This document shows positions 16,829 through 25,797 of a stretch of 49,389 bases of DNA, piece after piece (the first letter of the stretch is position 1; every line of letters begins with the position of its first letter). Location: assembly GCA_021151585.1 (NCBI GenBank), contig JAGKWX010000013.1, positions 1 through 49,389 on the forward strand. The letters are read 5' to 3'. Below the pieces are notes generated by a model. That model saw nothing but the letters and a program-made list of their open reading frames with translations, searched no databases and was not told where the DNA came from. A program made the translations under genes and the position numbers. This stretch comes from Alphaproteobacteria bacterium (GTDB lineage Bacteria > Pseudomonadota > Gammaproteobacteria > JAGOUN01).

Positions 16829-17566
16829 TGCGCTAAATGTGATTAACCGTGGTGCTTGATCTTGGCAGGCAATGATTGCATTGCCTTCATCATTGCTCCA
16901 CGCGCCTAAAACTAGTCGATATCCCATGTGATGTGCCAATTTAACTTCATGCTGCCCTGGGCGGTGCGTGTGGCCATGAATTAGCCATTGTGCATGATTC
17001 ATCTCAAGCGCGTCTACGACACTTTCTTGCGCAACATCCATGATATTGCTGGATTTTTTTGTAAGGCTTGCTTGGCTTAGAGCTCGTAGATGAGATGCAA
17101 TTTTTTTGCGCCATGATAATGGCAATAAAAGACATAGTTTTTTCATCCATGGCGCGAACATGATCTTACGATAACGCTGGTAGGAATGATCGTCTGTGCA
17201 CAATAAATCACCATGCATGAGTAGCGTTGGTTTTCCATAAAGCAAAACAAAATAGGGGTCGCCCACTAAAGTCATGCCGCAATCTTGTGCGAATTTTTCG
17301 CCGATCAGATAATCGCGGTTGCCGTGGATAAAATAAATTTTGGTTCCGGCATTTGAGCAGTCGACAATTGCGGTGCTGACCTTGTGAATCAAGTCGGAGT
17401 GATAGTCGTCGCCAATCCAGGCATCAAAAATATCGCCAAGAAGATAGAGGGCCTCAAGCGAAGTCTTGTTAAGACGTAAAAAATCGATAAAACGTTCTAG
17501 GGTTGCTGGTTGATCTTCGTTGAAGTGAGTGTCTGAAATAAAGGCTGTGTATTTTTTGCTATCCAT
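16814..17566 (-). CDS. lpxH: UDP-2,3-diacylglucosamine diphosphatase LpxH
   Basis: 250 residues with AAGGA before the ATG. LpxH hydrolyses UDP-2,3-diacylglucosamine to lipid X in lipid A synthesis at the inner-membrane surface. Metallophosphoesterase motifs are all present: FISDTHFNED, LYLLGDIFDAWIGDD, FIHGNRDYLIG, LMHGDLLCTDD and IHGHTHRPGQH. Length is near the usual 240. It is divergent from adk, and its 3' end overlaps the DUF4239-like gene. Confidence 0.95.
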   Translation of the reverse strand: MDSKKYTAFISDTHFNEDQPATLERFIDFLRLNKTSLEALYLLGDIFDAWIGDDYHSDLIHKVSTAIVDCSNAGTKIYFIHGNRDYLIGEKFAQDCGMTLVGDPYFVLLYGKPTLLMHGDLLCTDDHSYQRYRKIMFAPWMKKLCLLLPLSWRKKIASHLRALSQASLTKKSSNIMDVAQESVVDALEMNHAQWLIHGHTHRPGQHEVKLAHHMGYRLVLGAWSNDEGNAIIACQDQAPRLITFSASPKI

Positions 17567-17577
17567 GACTTAAATCC

Positions 17578-17607
17578 TTCGAAATGCTATATATTTCCTG
17601 TTATAAT
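17578..17607 (+). promoter_or_regulatory. candidate adk promoter with extended -10
   Basis: A consensus TATAAT at 17602-17607 is preceded by TGT, giving an extended -10 (TGnTATAAT). A weak -35 TTCGAA at 17578-17583 lies 18 nt upstream. It is about 38 nt before the adk ATG, the best sigma-70-like site seen in the window. Confidence 0.6.
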
Positions 17608-17644
17608 ACCCTACTTATTTTACAGCTGAAAGAGGTCAGCATCC

Positions 17645-18292
17645 ATGCGAATTATGCTCTTGGGTAGCCCTGGTGTTGGTAAAGGCACGCAGGCACAGTT
17701 TATTTGTGAAAAATTTGGTATCCCCCAGATTTCCACGGGTAATATTTTACGTGCCGCCATACAATCTGGCTCAGAATTAGGATTGTCTGCTAAAAGTTAT
17801 ACAGATCGTGGTGAGTTAGTTCCCGATGAAGTGGTTTGCTCGATAATAAAACAGCGCTTGACCGAAGTTGATTGTCAGCCTGGTTTTTTACTTGATGGTT
17901 TTCCGCGCACCATTCCTCAGGCAGAAGCATTAGATAATATGGGTGTATCTTTAGATTATGTTATTGTGCTAGATGCGCCAATGGAAGAAATTGTTGCGCG
18001 ATTAACAGGGCGTCGTTTTCATCCTGCTTCAGGTCGTACTTATCATGTTCTTTTTCAACCACCTAAAGTCGCCGATAAAGATGACCTAACTGGTGAGGCA
18101 TTGCTGCAACGGGATGATGATAAAGAAGAGGTTGTTCGTCATCGTTTAGCAGTCTACGAGCATCAAACTGCACCGTTAATTGGTTATTATAAACAGCTCT
18201 CAGAGCGAGGTAGAGTCAATATTGCGTTTGTATCAGGACTCGGTAATATTGACGAAATCAAACAAAATATCTTGAAAGTTTTATCTAAATAA
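17645..18292 (+). CDS. adk: adenylate kinase
   Basis: 215 residues, the length of the long-LID bacterial form. It interconverts ATP + AMP and 2 ADP. Seen are the P-loop MLLGSPGVGKGTQAQF, the AMP-binding region ISTGNILRAAIQSGSELG, LLDGFPRTIPQAEAL, and the LID domain ARLTGRRFHPASGRTYHVLFQPPKVADKDDLTGEALLQRDDDKEE. The LID has no zinc cysteines, as in E. coli. AGAGG precedes the ATG and a good promoter lies upstream. It is followed after 52 nt by gyrA. Confidence 0.97.
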   Translation: MRIMLLGSPGVGKGTQAQFICEKFGIPQISTGNILRAAIQSGSELGLSAKSYTDRGELVPDEVVCSIIKQRLTEVDCQPGFLLDGFPRTIPQAEALDNMGVSLDYVIVLDAPMEEIVARLTGRRFHPASGRTYHVLFQPPKVADKDDLTGEALLQRDDDKEEVVRHRLAVYEHQTAPLIGYYKQLSERGRVNIAFVSGLGNIDEIKQNILKVLSK

Positions 18293-18344
18293 TTGTAGTG
18301 GCGGCGCCTTGTGGCTGCCCGGTGTAATAAAGTAAGGCAACTAT

Positions 18345-20909
18345 ATGACTGGTTTAACAAGCAGCGAAATTATTTCTGTTAACATTGAAGACGAATTACG
18401 CCAATCGTACCTTGATTACGCGATGAGTGTTATTGTTGGGCGTGCGCTGCCTGATGTTCGTGATGGTTTGAAGCCTGTGCATCGTCGTGTTTTGTATGCG
18501 ATGCATGAATTAGGTAATGCTTGGAATAAATCCTATAAAAAATCTGCGCGTGTTGTCGGTGACGTGGTCGGTAAATACCATCCTCACGGCGATGGCGCTG
18601 TGTATGATACGCTTGTCCGTATGGCTCAAACATTTTCCTTGCGCTATGTGTTAGTTGATGGTCAAGGTAACTTCGGTTCTGTGGATGGCGATTCTCCTGC
18701 GGCGATGCGTTATACCGAAGTACGTATGTCGCGTTTAACCTCAGAGTTATTAGCTGATATCGAAAAAGATACCGTTAATTTTATTCCAAATTATGATGAA
18801 ACTGAAACTATTCCCGCTGTATTGCCAACGCGTATTCCGAATTTATTAATCAATGGTTCCGCAGGTATAGCCGTAGGTATGGCAACTAATATTCCGCCGC
18901 ATAATTTGACTGAAGTAATCAATGGAACAATTGCGTTAATTAACAACCCTCAGATTGAAATCGATGAATTAATTCAGCATATTTCTGGCCCAGATTTTCC
19001 GACTTGCGGAATTATTAATGGTCGCGCAGGGATTATCCAAGCTTATAAGACGGGCCGTGGAAAAATTTATTTACGTGCACGCGCAACCATTGAGCGTGAT
19101 GAAAGTTCGAATCGTGAAACTATAATTATTAATGAAATTCCTTATCAAGTGAATAAAGCTAATCAGATTGAAAAAATCGCCGAGCTTGTTAAAGAAAAGC
19201 GTATTGAAGGCATTAGCGCCATGCGTGATGAATCTGATAAAGACGGTATGCGCATTGTTATTGAATTGAAGCGTGGTGAGTCTGGCGAGGTTATGCTTAA
19301 TAACTTATATTCACTAACGCAATTACAAACGGTATTTGGTATTAACATGGTAGCGTTGGTTGATGGTCAGCCGAAATGCTTGAATCTTAAAGAGGTATTA
19401 CAAGCTTTTGTAAAACATCGCCAAGAAGTTGTTACGCGTCGCACTTTATGCGAATTAAACAAAGCAAAAGATCGCGCACATATTTTAGAAGGTTTGGGCA
19501 TTGCGCTTGTTAATATCGATGAAGTGATTGAGCTGATTAAACAAGCTGAAAATCCAACTATTGCGAAACAACAGTTGTTAGAAAAAACCTGGCGTCCAGG
19601 ACAGATTTTATCGATGCTAGAACGTGCTGGCATGAATCCTGCGTTGACAAATGGTTTGTATCAGTTAACCGATGTTCAAGTGCAAGCAATTTTAGATTTA
19701 CGTTTACATAAGTTGACGGGTCTAGAACAAGAAAAAATCATGGAAGAATATGATGAGATTTTAGTGAAAATTAAAGCATTGCAAGATATTTTAAATAGTC
19801 CAACTTTGTTGATGAATGTCATTAAGGAAGAATTAGAGGCGATCAAGCAACAATACGGCGATGAGCGTAAGACAGAAATTATCGAATCACAATTAGATTT
19901 AACCGCTGAGAATTTGATCGCTGATGAAGCTGTAGTGATTATGGTGTCGCAGCAAGGGTATGTCAAACGTCAATCATTGGATAATTATCGCGCTCAAAAA
20001 CGTGGTGGTCGCGGTAAATCATCGGCTGATGTCAAAGAAGAAGATATTATCGATCAGCTCATGATAGTGAATACACACGATATGTTGTTATGTTTCTCGG
20101 ACCGTGGCAGATTGTATTGGTTGAAAGCTTATCAATTCCCTGAAACCGGTCCGGCAGCACGTGGTAGACCGTTTAATAATTTATTGCCATTAGCTGAAGG
20201 CGAGCGTATCAATGCGGTATTAGCTTTGCGTGACTTCGCGCAAACAGCGTATGTTGTACTTGCAACATCACGCGGTACAATTAAAAAAGTTGCTTTAGAA
20301 GATTTCTCACGTCCACGAGCTAGTGGTATTATTGCGATTGATTTGGACGAAGGTGATTATCTTATCGGTGCGCAATTAACCTTTGGTGACAATGACATTA
20401 TGTTGTTTGCAGATTCTGGCAAAGCGATTCGTTTCCATGAATCCGATGTGCGCTGTATGGGTCGACAAGCCGGCGGTGTGCGTGGCATTAAATTGCAAGC
20501 AAACCAAAAAGTTGTTGCCATGTTGGTAGCGGATGAAAGTAAAGATGTTTTAACCGCCACAGAACGTGGTTTTGGTAAGCGTACATCACTCGAAGAATTT
20601 AGTCGAATCCATCGTGGTGGTCAGGGTGTGACTTCTATTATAGTGAATGAGCGTAATGGCTTAGTTGTTACAGCCTCATTAGTTAGTGCAGAAGATCAAG
20701 TGATGTTTATTAGTGATAAAGGAACGCTAGTTCGTACCCGGGTAAATGAAATTTCTAAAGTTGGTCGAGCTACACAAGGTGTTCGTTTGATTAATTTGCA
20801 ATCTGGCGAATCCTTGGTGGCCTGTGGCAGAATTGAAGATGTTGAAGATGATGCTTCAGCAATAAATAGTGAATTAGATGTAGTCGGTGTGGAAGAAGCC
20901 AGCGACTAA
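18345..20909 (+). CDS. gyrA: DNA gyrase subunit A
   Basis: 854 residues (E. coli 875). It is the DNA cleavage and religation subunit of gyrase, which supercoils DNA with GyrB. The catalytic Tyr is Y123 in AAMRYTE. The QRDR reads KYHPHGDGAVYDT, so the position equal to E. coli Ser83 is Gly84 while Asp88 (Asp87) is kept. The GyrA box QKRGGRG at 551-557 separates it from ParC, and the six-bladed C-terminal wrapping domain follows. The C-terminus is acidic, as is usual for proteobacterial GyrA. AAGG lies before the ATG. Confidence 0.97.
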   Translation: MTGLTSSEIISVNIEDELRQSYLDYAMSVIVGRALPDVRDGLKPVHRRVLYAMHELGNAWNKSYKKSARVVGDVVGKYHPHGDGAVYDTLVRMAQTFSLRYVLVDGQGNFGSVDGDSPAAMRYTEVRMSRLTSELLADIEKDTVNFIPNYDETETIPAVLPTRIPNLLINGSAGIAVGMATNIPPHNLTEVINGTIALINNPQIEIDELIQHISGPDFPTCGIINGRAGIIQAYKTGRGKIYLRARATIERDESSNRETIIINEIPYQVNKANQIEKIAELVKEKRIEGISAMRDESDKDGMRIVIELKRGESGEVMLNNLYSLTQLQTVFGINMVALVDGQPKCLNLKEVLQAFVKHRQEVVTRRTLCELNKAKDRAHILEGLGIALVNIDEVIELIKQAENPTIAKQQLLEKTWRPGQILSMLERAGMNPALTNGLYQLTDVQVQAILDLRLHKLTGLEQEKIMEEYDEILVKIKALQDILNSPTLLMNVIKEELEAIKQQYGDERKTEIIESQLDLTAENLIADEAVVIMVSQQGYVKRQSLDNYRAQKRGGRGKSSADVKEEDIIDQLMIVNTHDMLLCFSDRGRLYWLKAYQFPETGPAARGRPFNNLLPLAEGERINAVLALRDFAQTAYVVLATSRGTIKKVALEDFSRPRASGIIAIDLDEGDYLIGAQLTFGDNDIMLFADSGKAIRFHESDVRCMGRQAGGVRGIKLQANQKVVAMLVADESKDVLTATERGFGKRTSLEEFSRIHRGGQGVTSIIVNERNGLVVTASLVSAEDQVMFISDKGTLVRTRVNEISKVGRATQGVRLINLQSGESLVACGRIEDVEDDASAINSELDVVGVEEASD

Positions 20910-20977
20910 TGTTTGTTTTAACTACTGAACCTAGGGTTATTTTAATTATGTCCTATAGTAGTAGCGATTTTATTTTT

Positions 20978-20999
20978 AACCCCAGCTTGCGCTGGGGTT
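20978..20999. terminator. possible bidirectional terminator after gyrA
   Basis: A perfect 9-bp stem AACCCCAGC / GCTGGGGTT with a TTGC loop lies between gyrA and the convergent ankyrin-like gene. Neither flank has a strong U tract in the reading direction, so termination could be weak or Rho-assisted. Confidence 0.5.
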
Positions 21000-21036
21000 A
21001 TTACAATGGTTTTGTATCGTCACTACGATACTTAGT

Positions 21037-21375
21037 CTATGGTTGATGCGGTGGAGCTGGTTGCGCCCCAGGCTCCCTACTATTCGTGATAAATGAGTCA
21101 CATAAGTTGGGATACTTGGCTGCTCGAGCAATTAATAACTCAACAACTTCTTGGTGATTGTTTTCGCGCGCTTTACGAAACGCGTCAAAGTTTATTGCCA
21201 TAAGCATGTCTAATAACAGTTGATTTCTTATTCCGTAATCTAAGTAAGTTTTAACCTCAGATAGTTTTCCTTGTTTGGCAGAGTTGCGAAACAGAAAAAA
21301 ATCGTTCTTAATAAATTCATGTCGATAAAGATTATCTGCATCAGTAGATGTGGTTGAGTTTATATATTCTGGCAT
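21037..21375 (-). CDS. small ankyrin-like protein
   Basis: 112 residues. Two helix-turn-helix units resemble degenerate ankyrin repeats: FRNSAKQGKLSEVKTYLDYG at about 29-48 and AFRKARENNHQEVVELLIARA at about 65-85. The C-terminus is Pro-rich (PAPPHQP). No signal peptide, no membrane segment and no clear Shine-Dalgarno. It lies 16 nt downstream of the EamA transporter gene and is possibly co-transcribed. Short ankyrin proteins mediate protein binding; the partner is unknown. It could be a stand-alone adaptor or a remnant of a longer ankyrin effector. Confidence 0.6.
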   Translation of the reverse strand: MPEYINSTTSTDADNLYRHEFIKNDFFLFRNSAKQGKLSEVKTYLDYGIRNQLLLDMLMAINFDAFRKARENNHQEVVELLIARAAKYPNLCDSFITNSREPGAQPAPPHQP

Positions 21376-21391
21376 GGCATTATATGTTTAA

Positions 21392-22270
21392 TTATTTTTC
21401 TTTATTAACAAAATACAGTCCGGCTAAAACAAAAGCGAGGCTTGCGATGTCGTACCACGCTAAGCTGACATGAAAAAATAATACACTTAAAATCATGGCA
21501 AATACAGGAAACAGATTCAAATAAAAACCGGATTGTTCTGGGCCAAGTACCTTGACGCCTTTATTCCAACCTAGATAAGAAATGACATAGGTTATGATTG
21601 AAGTAAATAGTAAGCCGATAATCGTTACGCTGTTAACTATCATGGCATCACCTAGGGCAATACTCCACAGTTCGAATGGCAAGAGAAATACTGATCCCAG
21701 AACGGCAATAATAAACAAAAAGGGTAAGCCGTATAGTGATGCAGGTGCTTTGTCTAATAAGATGGAATATCCTGCCCATGCTGTCACTGAAAGCAGCATC
21801 CATCCGTCGCCAGCATTAAAAGTAATGTGTTTTAGCGCGCTAAGTTCGCCACCTAAAATTAGTAAAATCACAGCAATAATGCCACAGGCTATGCCTACCG
21901 CCTTTCGTAACCCAATCCAGCGACGAAAAAAAATAGCCGATAGTAAAATAATGACAACAGGGGTTAGGCCATTAATTAACCCAGCATTGACCAACTGTTC
22001 TTTGTGCAGCGCTTGTACGGCCGCGGTAGAGCAAATTGATGCGCCAAGTAAAGCTAAAATAGATAATATGCCGATGTTTTGTTTAATCACTAATTTTTGT
22101 TTCAGCGATTGTTTGATTGCAAACGGAAAAAGGAAGACGGCCGTTAATAACCAACTCCAAAACGTAAAGTTAATTGCTGGATTACGATTCACTTCATCTG
22201 ATACAAAAATACTACAGGAGCCGGCTAGAGCCACAAACGTTAACAAAACAGAAGCTTGTCTTTTTTTCAT
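21392..22270 (-). CDS. EamA/DMT-family transporter
   Basis: 292 residues with about ten hydrophobic segments in two five-segment halves, typical of the drug/metabolite transporter superfamily. Features include NFTFWSWLLTAVFLFPFAIKQ near the start, an EamA-like VNAGLINGLTPVVIILLSAIFFRRWIGLRKAVGI at the end of half one, and LGPEQSGFYLNLFPVFAMILSVLFFHVSLAWYDIASLAFVLAGLYFVN at the C-terminus. It probably exports or imports small metabolites; the substrate cannot be predicted from sequence. Confidence 0.85.
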   Translation of the reverse strand: MKKRQASVLLTFVALAGSCSIFVSDEVNRNPAINFTFWSWLLTAVFLFPFAIKQSLKQKLVIKQNIGILSILALLGASICSTAAVQALHKEQLVNAGLINGLTPVVIILLSAIFFRRWIGLRKAVGIACGIIAVILLILGGELSALKHITFNAGDGWMLLSVTAWAGYSILLDKAPASLYGLPFLFIIAVLGSVFLLPFELWSIALGDAMIVNSVTIIGLLFTSIITYVISYLGWNKGVKVLGPEQSGFYLNLFPVFAMILSVLFFHVSLAWYDIASLAFVLAGLYFVNKEK

Positions 22271-22383
22271 ATACTAAACCTGTAATTTTTATCCTTATCG
22301 TTCTAGAGTGCCAGAAAATCATACTAATATGCAAGCTTGATTAACAAACCAGGGTTTGTTGTCATAAAAATTTGTCACCTAGA

Positions 22384-23829
22384 TTATGCTTTGTTGCCTA
22401 GTAATTTTGTCAGCATGGCACGAGTATTTTTACAAAAAACTATCGGTTTAGGGTAATGAATATTTGCTGGCAATTTCGATGGATCATGTAATAATTTGCT
22501 CGGGACATCTTTTAGTTCAGGGCAGTATTTTTTGATGAATTCTCCCTCTGGATCAAAGCGTTCACTTTGTCGAATAGGGCTAAATACTCGGAAATAAGGC
22601 ACGGCATCACAACCAGTTGATGCTGCCCATTGCCAGCCCCCATTGTTGGCGGCAAGATCGCCGTCAATTAAGTGCTGCATAAAATATTTCTCTCCCCAAC
22701 GCCAATCAATAAAACAATCTTTTGTTAAAAACATTGCCACTACCATTCTTAATCGATTATGCATCCATCCGGTTTGATGAAGCTGTCTCATGGCGGCATC
22801 GATGAGTGGATATCCGGTGCAGGCATTTTTCCAAGCATCGAATAATTTTGCGTCATGACGCCACGGCCATTGGTCAGTTTCTTTTTTAAAAGCTTTATAT
22901 TTACAAACATGTGGAAAATTACAGATGATTTGCTTGTAAAATTCACGCCATATTAATTCACTTATCCAGGTATCAATGCCAGGATTTCCATTTTGTAACC
23001 GACCATGATTCGCTTCTATAGCGGCAGAAAAACATTGGCGTGGTGATAATACGCCATTAGCTAAATAGGCTGATAATTTGCTAGTGCCGCGGTAGGCGGG
23101 AAAATCACGATGTTGTTGATATTTTTGAATGTCGTCATGAATAAATTTATGCAAACGCTTATGTGCGGCTATTTCCCCGCCTGGCCAATATTCAGTAGGG
23201 ATGCTTGATTTATAGTTATCCAGTTTTTCTGGCACCTTGCTATGCACGATGATGTCTTGATGAGCAAGCGTTTCATACAACGAGGAAGTAAGAGGAAATT
23301 TTTCGCGTTTTTTGATTGCGCTGAGAGGCCTAAGGTGCTGAGCATGTTCTGCATGTAGTATAAAATTGCGTTTATATGGAGTGAAAATCGTATATGGTGT
23401 TTTACTTTGTGTCAGTAATTTTTCCGGCGGAAAAATGACTTGATCTATAAATGAGCACGCCTTAGTTGCTAGACTTTGCTTGATCATGGTATCTCGTTGT
23501 AGCTCGTTCCATTCATACTGTTGATTAAAGTAAAGGGTATCAATCTGATAGCTATTAATGAGTTCATTGAATATAAATAGGGTCTTAGAGGTTGCTTTTG
23601 TTTCTATGACGAGTAGTGGAATATGTAGTTTTTCTAGAGTAAGTTGTAATTCCTTTAAATTTCTTAAGATAAATTCCACCCTGCAAGCGGCGATATCATG
23701 TTCGTGCCACATTTGCTGATCAATAATATATACGCCAAGTATCTGCTCATTTTCATCACAAGCCACAGCAAGGGCGGTATTGTCTTGAGCGCGTAAATCT
23801 TCACGAAACCACATTAAACCACGACGCAT
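22384..23829 (-). CDS. phrB: deoxyribodipyrimidine photolyase
   Basis: 481 residues with a perfect AGGAGG Shine-Dalgarno 7 nt before the ATG. It repairs cyclobutane pyrimidine dimers using blue light, with FAD and an antenna chromophore. An N-terminal Rossmann antenna domain (LMWFREDLRAQDNTALAVAC) is followed by the FAD-binding helical domain: TSKLSAYLANGVLSPRQC, ELIWREFYKQIICNFP, TGYPLIDAAMRQLHQTGWMHNRLRMVVAMFLTKDCFIDWRWGEKYFMQHLIDGDLAANNGGWQWAASTGCDAVPYFRVF. The WxxxTGxxxxDA and NNGGWQW regions are diagnostic of class I CPD photolyases. A light-repair enzyme suggests at least some exposure outside the host. Confidence 0.95.
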   Translation of the reverse strand: MRRGLMWFREDLRAQDNTALAVACDENEQILGVYIIDQQMWHEHDIAACRVEFILRNLKELQLTLEKLHIPLLVIETKATSKTLFIFNELINSYQIDTLYFNQQYEWNELQRDTMIKQSLATKACSFIDQVIFPPEKLLTQSKTPYTIFTPYKRNFILHAEHAQHLRPLSAIKKREKFPLTSSLYETLAHQDIIVHSKVPEKLDNYKSSIPTEYWPGGEIAAHKRLHKFIHDDIQKYQQHRDFPAYRGTSKLSAYLANGVLSPRQCFSAAIEANHGRLQNGNPGIDTWISELIWREFYKQIICNFPHVCKYKAFKKETDQWPWRHDAKLFDAWKNACTGYPLIDAAMRQLHQTGWMHNRLRMVVAMFLTKDCFIDWRWGEKYFMQHLIDGDLAANNGGWQWAASTGCDAVPYFRVFSPIRQSERFDPEGEFIKKYCPELKDVPSKLLHDPSKLPANIHYPKPIVFCKNTRAMLTKLLGNKA

Positions 23830-23919
23830 ATAAAATCCTCCTAAATTATGATGGAATATCTTGCCTGAATCCTGTCATTTAGGCTATCTTTCTAGTCTAC
23901 TATATTTGGAGAGTATTGC

Positions 23920-24684
23920 ATGTCAGAAGAGCTACAGCCTAAAGCTAATCCAAAGCGCGGCGTCTACCTATTGCCTAATATTTTTACAACAGGAGCATTA
24001 TTTGCTGCTTTTTATGCCATCATTGCAGCAATGCAGCAACATTTTGGTATCGCATGTTTTGTGACATTTATAGCTATGATTGCAGACGGTTTGGATGGTC
24101 GAGTGGCTCGGTTAACGAACACGCAAAGTGCGTTTGGTGCTGAATACGATAGTTTATCTGATATGGTTGCATTTGGATTATCGCCTGCCTTTATTGTATA
24201 CACTTGGTCTTTACATAGTTTAGGTAAAATCGGTTGGTTGTGTGCATTTTTCTATGTTGCTTGTACAGCTTTACGTTTGGCGCGTTTCAACACGCAATTA
24301 GAAGTGGCTGATAAGCGATTTTTTGTTGGCTTAGCATGCCCTTCAGCAGCCGCTGTTCTTGTTGCTGCTGTTTGGTTTTTGCTAGAAAATACCACAATGA
24401 TGGGTAAAAATATTGCGATTCCTATGGCGTGTTTAACCGTGCTAGTAGGGGCTTTAGAGGTCAGTAATATTAAATACTACAGTTTCAAAGTATTAAATTT
24501 TCGCCATCACGTACCATTTACCGTCTTAGTTCTTGCGATGATGATTCTTTTACTCGTTGCTCTTGATCCAGCTCAAGTTTTGTTTTATGCGTTTACCGCT
24601 TACATGATTTTAGGTCCAGTGATTGCATGGAAGTGTTTGCGTAAAGATAAAACAGCGCAGAAATCAAGCGGAAGTATTGAATAA
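23920..24684 (+). CDS. pssA: CDP-diacylglycerol-serine O-phosphatidyltransferase
   Basis: 254 residues with GGAGAG before the ATG. It makes phosphatidylserine, the precursor of phosphatidylethanolamine. The CDP-alcohol phosphatidyltransferase motif is intact: DGLDGRVARLTNTQSAFGAEYDSLSD (DGxDGxxAR...G..xD..xD). There are several membrane segments, with LLPNIFTTGALFAAFYAI at the N-terminus. It is of the integral-membrane PssA type found in Legionella-like and alphaproteobacteria, not the phospholipase-D-like E. coli PssA. It is a single gene, divergent from phrB. Confidence 0.93.
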   Translation: MSEELQPKANPKRGVYLLPNIFTTGALFAAFYAIIAAMQQHFGIACFVTFIAMIADGLDGRVARLTNTQSAFGAEYDSLSDMVAFGLSPAFIVYTWSLHSLGKIGWLCAFFYVACTALRLARFNTQLEVADKRFFVGLACPSAAAVLVAAVWFLLENTTMMGKNIAIPMACLTVLVGALEVSNIKYYSFKVLNFRHHVPFTVLVLAMMILLLVALDPAQVLFYAFTAYMILGPVIAWKCLRKDKTAQKSSGSIE

Positions 24685-24710
24685 TAAAGCGAGGGAAGAC
24701 TAGATTTGAG

Positions 24711-24929
24711 CTAGTAAACATTTGAACTCGCCGTAATTGAAAGCTTAGCCGGTTGAAAGCTTAGCCGGCCGCTTACATTATTTTTGTCATAAGCTAACTG
24801 TGTAGTCAGATTTCCAGGATAATGTAGCGTCAATATCACCTTTTTATAAGGCAGCAAAGAGCCCAGTAAAATTTCACTGGCTTTGCAGCTTGTTGTTAAT
24901 TGATATATTGAATAATTTAGTATTTCCAT
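24711..24929 (-). CDS. small hypothetical protein
   Basis: 72 residues; no family is recognised. The sequence has alternating hydrophobic/polar segments (KKVILTLHYPGNLTTQLAYD). A 16-base tandem duplication near its 3' end is read in two different frames (RLSFQP, then AKLSIT), so the C-terminus may be a recent product of repeat expansion. A weak GAGA site precedes the ATG. It lies 77 nt downstream of the Gly/Cys-rich 176-aa gene on the same strand. It may not be a real gene. Confidence 0.35.
   Translation of the reverse strand: MEILNYSIYQLTTSCKASEILLGSLLPYKKVILTLHYPGNLTTQLAYDKNNVSGRLSFQPAKLSITASSNVY
24737..24768. repeat. 16-bp tandem duplication
   Basis: Two identical head-to-tail copies of TTGAAAGCTTAGCCGG (24737-24752 and 24753-24768), inside the 3' part of the small minus-strand ORF. 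Sixteen is not a multiple of three, so the second copy changes the reading frame. Confidence 0.9.
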
Positions 24930-25006
24930 AGCGTTTTCTCTGCATGCCTTCCGGCGTTAGATTAATCGCTATGGCTAAGTACACAAACTTATTTACAGAC
25001 TCGCTA

Positions 25007-25537
25007 TTATGCTTTATCCATCATAGCGACAGGGTTGTTTAATTTTTCGGTAAGTGATCTATTAGTGCTTGAGCCAGAAAATAGCGTTGAACAACATTCA
25101 GCAAGCTTTGGTGCGCAACAAATAACTCCACCCACAATTGCAAGAGCTGCAACTCCGCCCACAATGGTTGCGCCCCCAGCAAGTTCTTGGATAACTACTT
25201 CATTCCATTTGGTGCCATAGTTAAGCATGGCTTCGCCCATTAAAGGTGCTGTGAGATAGGCCGTTAAAGCTAGAGCTGAGTTTAATGTGCCCAATCCGAT
25301 TCTAGCGCATAAAGAGCTGTCTTCATCGGTGGCAGGAACGCAACAGCCTACTGATCCAGCGATTGCACCAGTGACAGCGCCTCCAGCAAGAACAGTTAAC
25401 GTGTTGGCACGAAGATTTGTTTCATGAAACCAGGCCCAAGAACCTAATGCGATTGATACTGCTCCTCCCAAGCCGTATGAAATTGCGCCTGTGCATGGAT
25501 TATTTACTTGTAATTGGTTTTCATTTTCGTTGGTCAT
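25007..25537 (-). CDS. Gly/Cys-rich membrane protein, paralogue A
   Basis: 176 residues with AAAGGA before the ATG. Four hydrophobic Gly/Ala-rich segments are seen, at about residues 18-38, 43-63, 75-100 and 113-140. There is a Cys-rich CCVP near the middle and ICCAP...ECCSTLFSGS near the C-terminus. It is clearly paralogous to the divergent gene at 25798-26361: shared NPCT start, LGS, NLxANTL, AGS, APLMG/GPVMG and CCSTLFSxS. No known family is recognised. The repeated hydrophobic Gly-rich helices suggest membrane insertion. It probably shares a promoter region with its paralogue. Confidence 0.7.
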   Translation of the reverse strand: MTNENENQLQVNNPCTGAISYGLGGAVSIALGSWAWFHETNLRANTLTVLAGGAVTGAIAGSVGCCVPATDEDSSLCARIGLGTLNSALALTAYLTAPLMGEAMLNYGTKWNEVVIQELAGGATIVGGVAALAIVGGVICCAPKLAECCSTLFSGSSTNRSLTEKLNNPVAMMDKA

Positions 25538-25797
25538 TCTGATTCCTTTGGTTTCATTATTATTGAATAAATTATGTTTTATAAAAATTATAGTAAAAAA
25601 AAATTAAGGAAAGCTTAGGTGTAGTATGAATTCATTAAAAAATTGTCCCCTACAAAGCAATTAGTTCGCTGTTCTATCTCTACTAAGATTGTCTTAAGTT
25701 TTTTCTGTTATAGTTTTGCACGACTTTTAAATTAAGGCCTAACAATTCTTATTAGACCGTAATTTTTTGAAAATAACTAAATAAGTAAGGTGCTGTA
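25538..25797. other. intergenic region between the divergent paralogue pair
   Basis: 260 AT-rich bases that must contain the promoters for both divergent genes. Shine-Dalgarno sites lie at both ends (AAAGGA for the minus gene, AAGG for the plus gene). No confident -35/-10 pair or operator can be chosen. Confidence 0.4.

Noticed and set aside
21594..22277. 227-aa plus-strand frame antisense to the EamA gene
   Set aside because: The minus strand encodes a full transporter with proper start and membrane pattern; the plus frame is a shadow.
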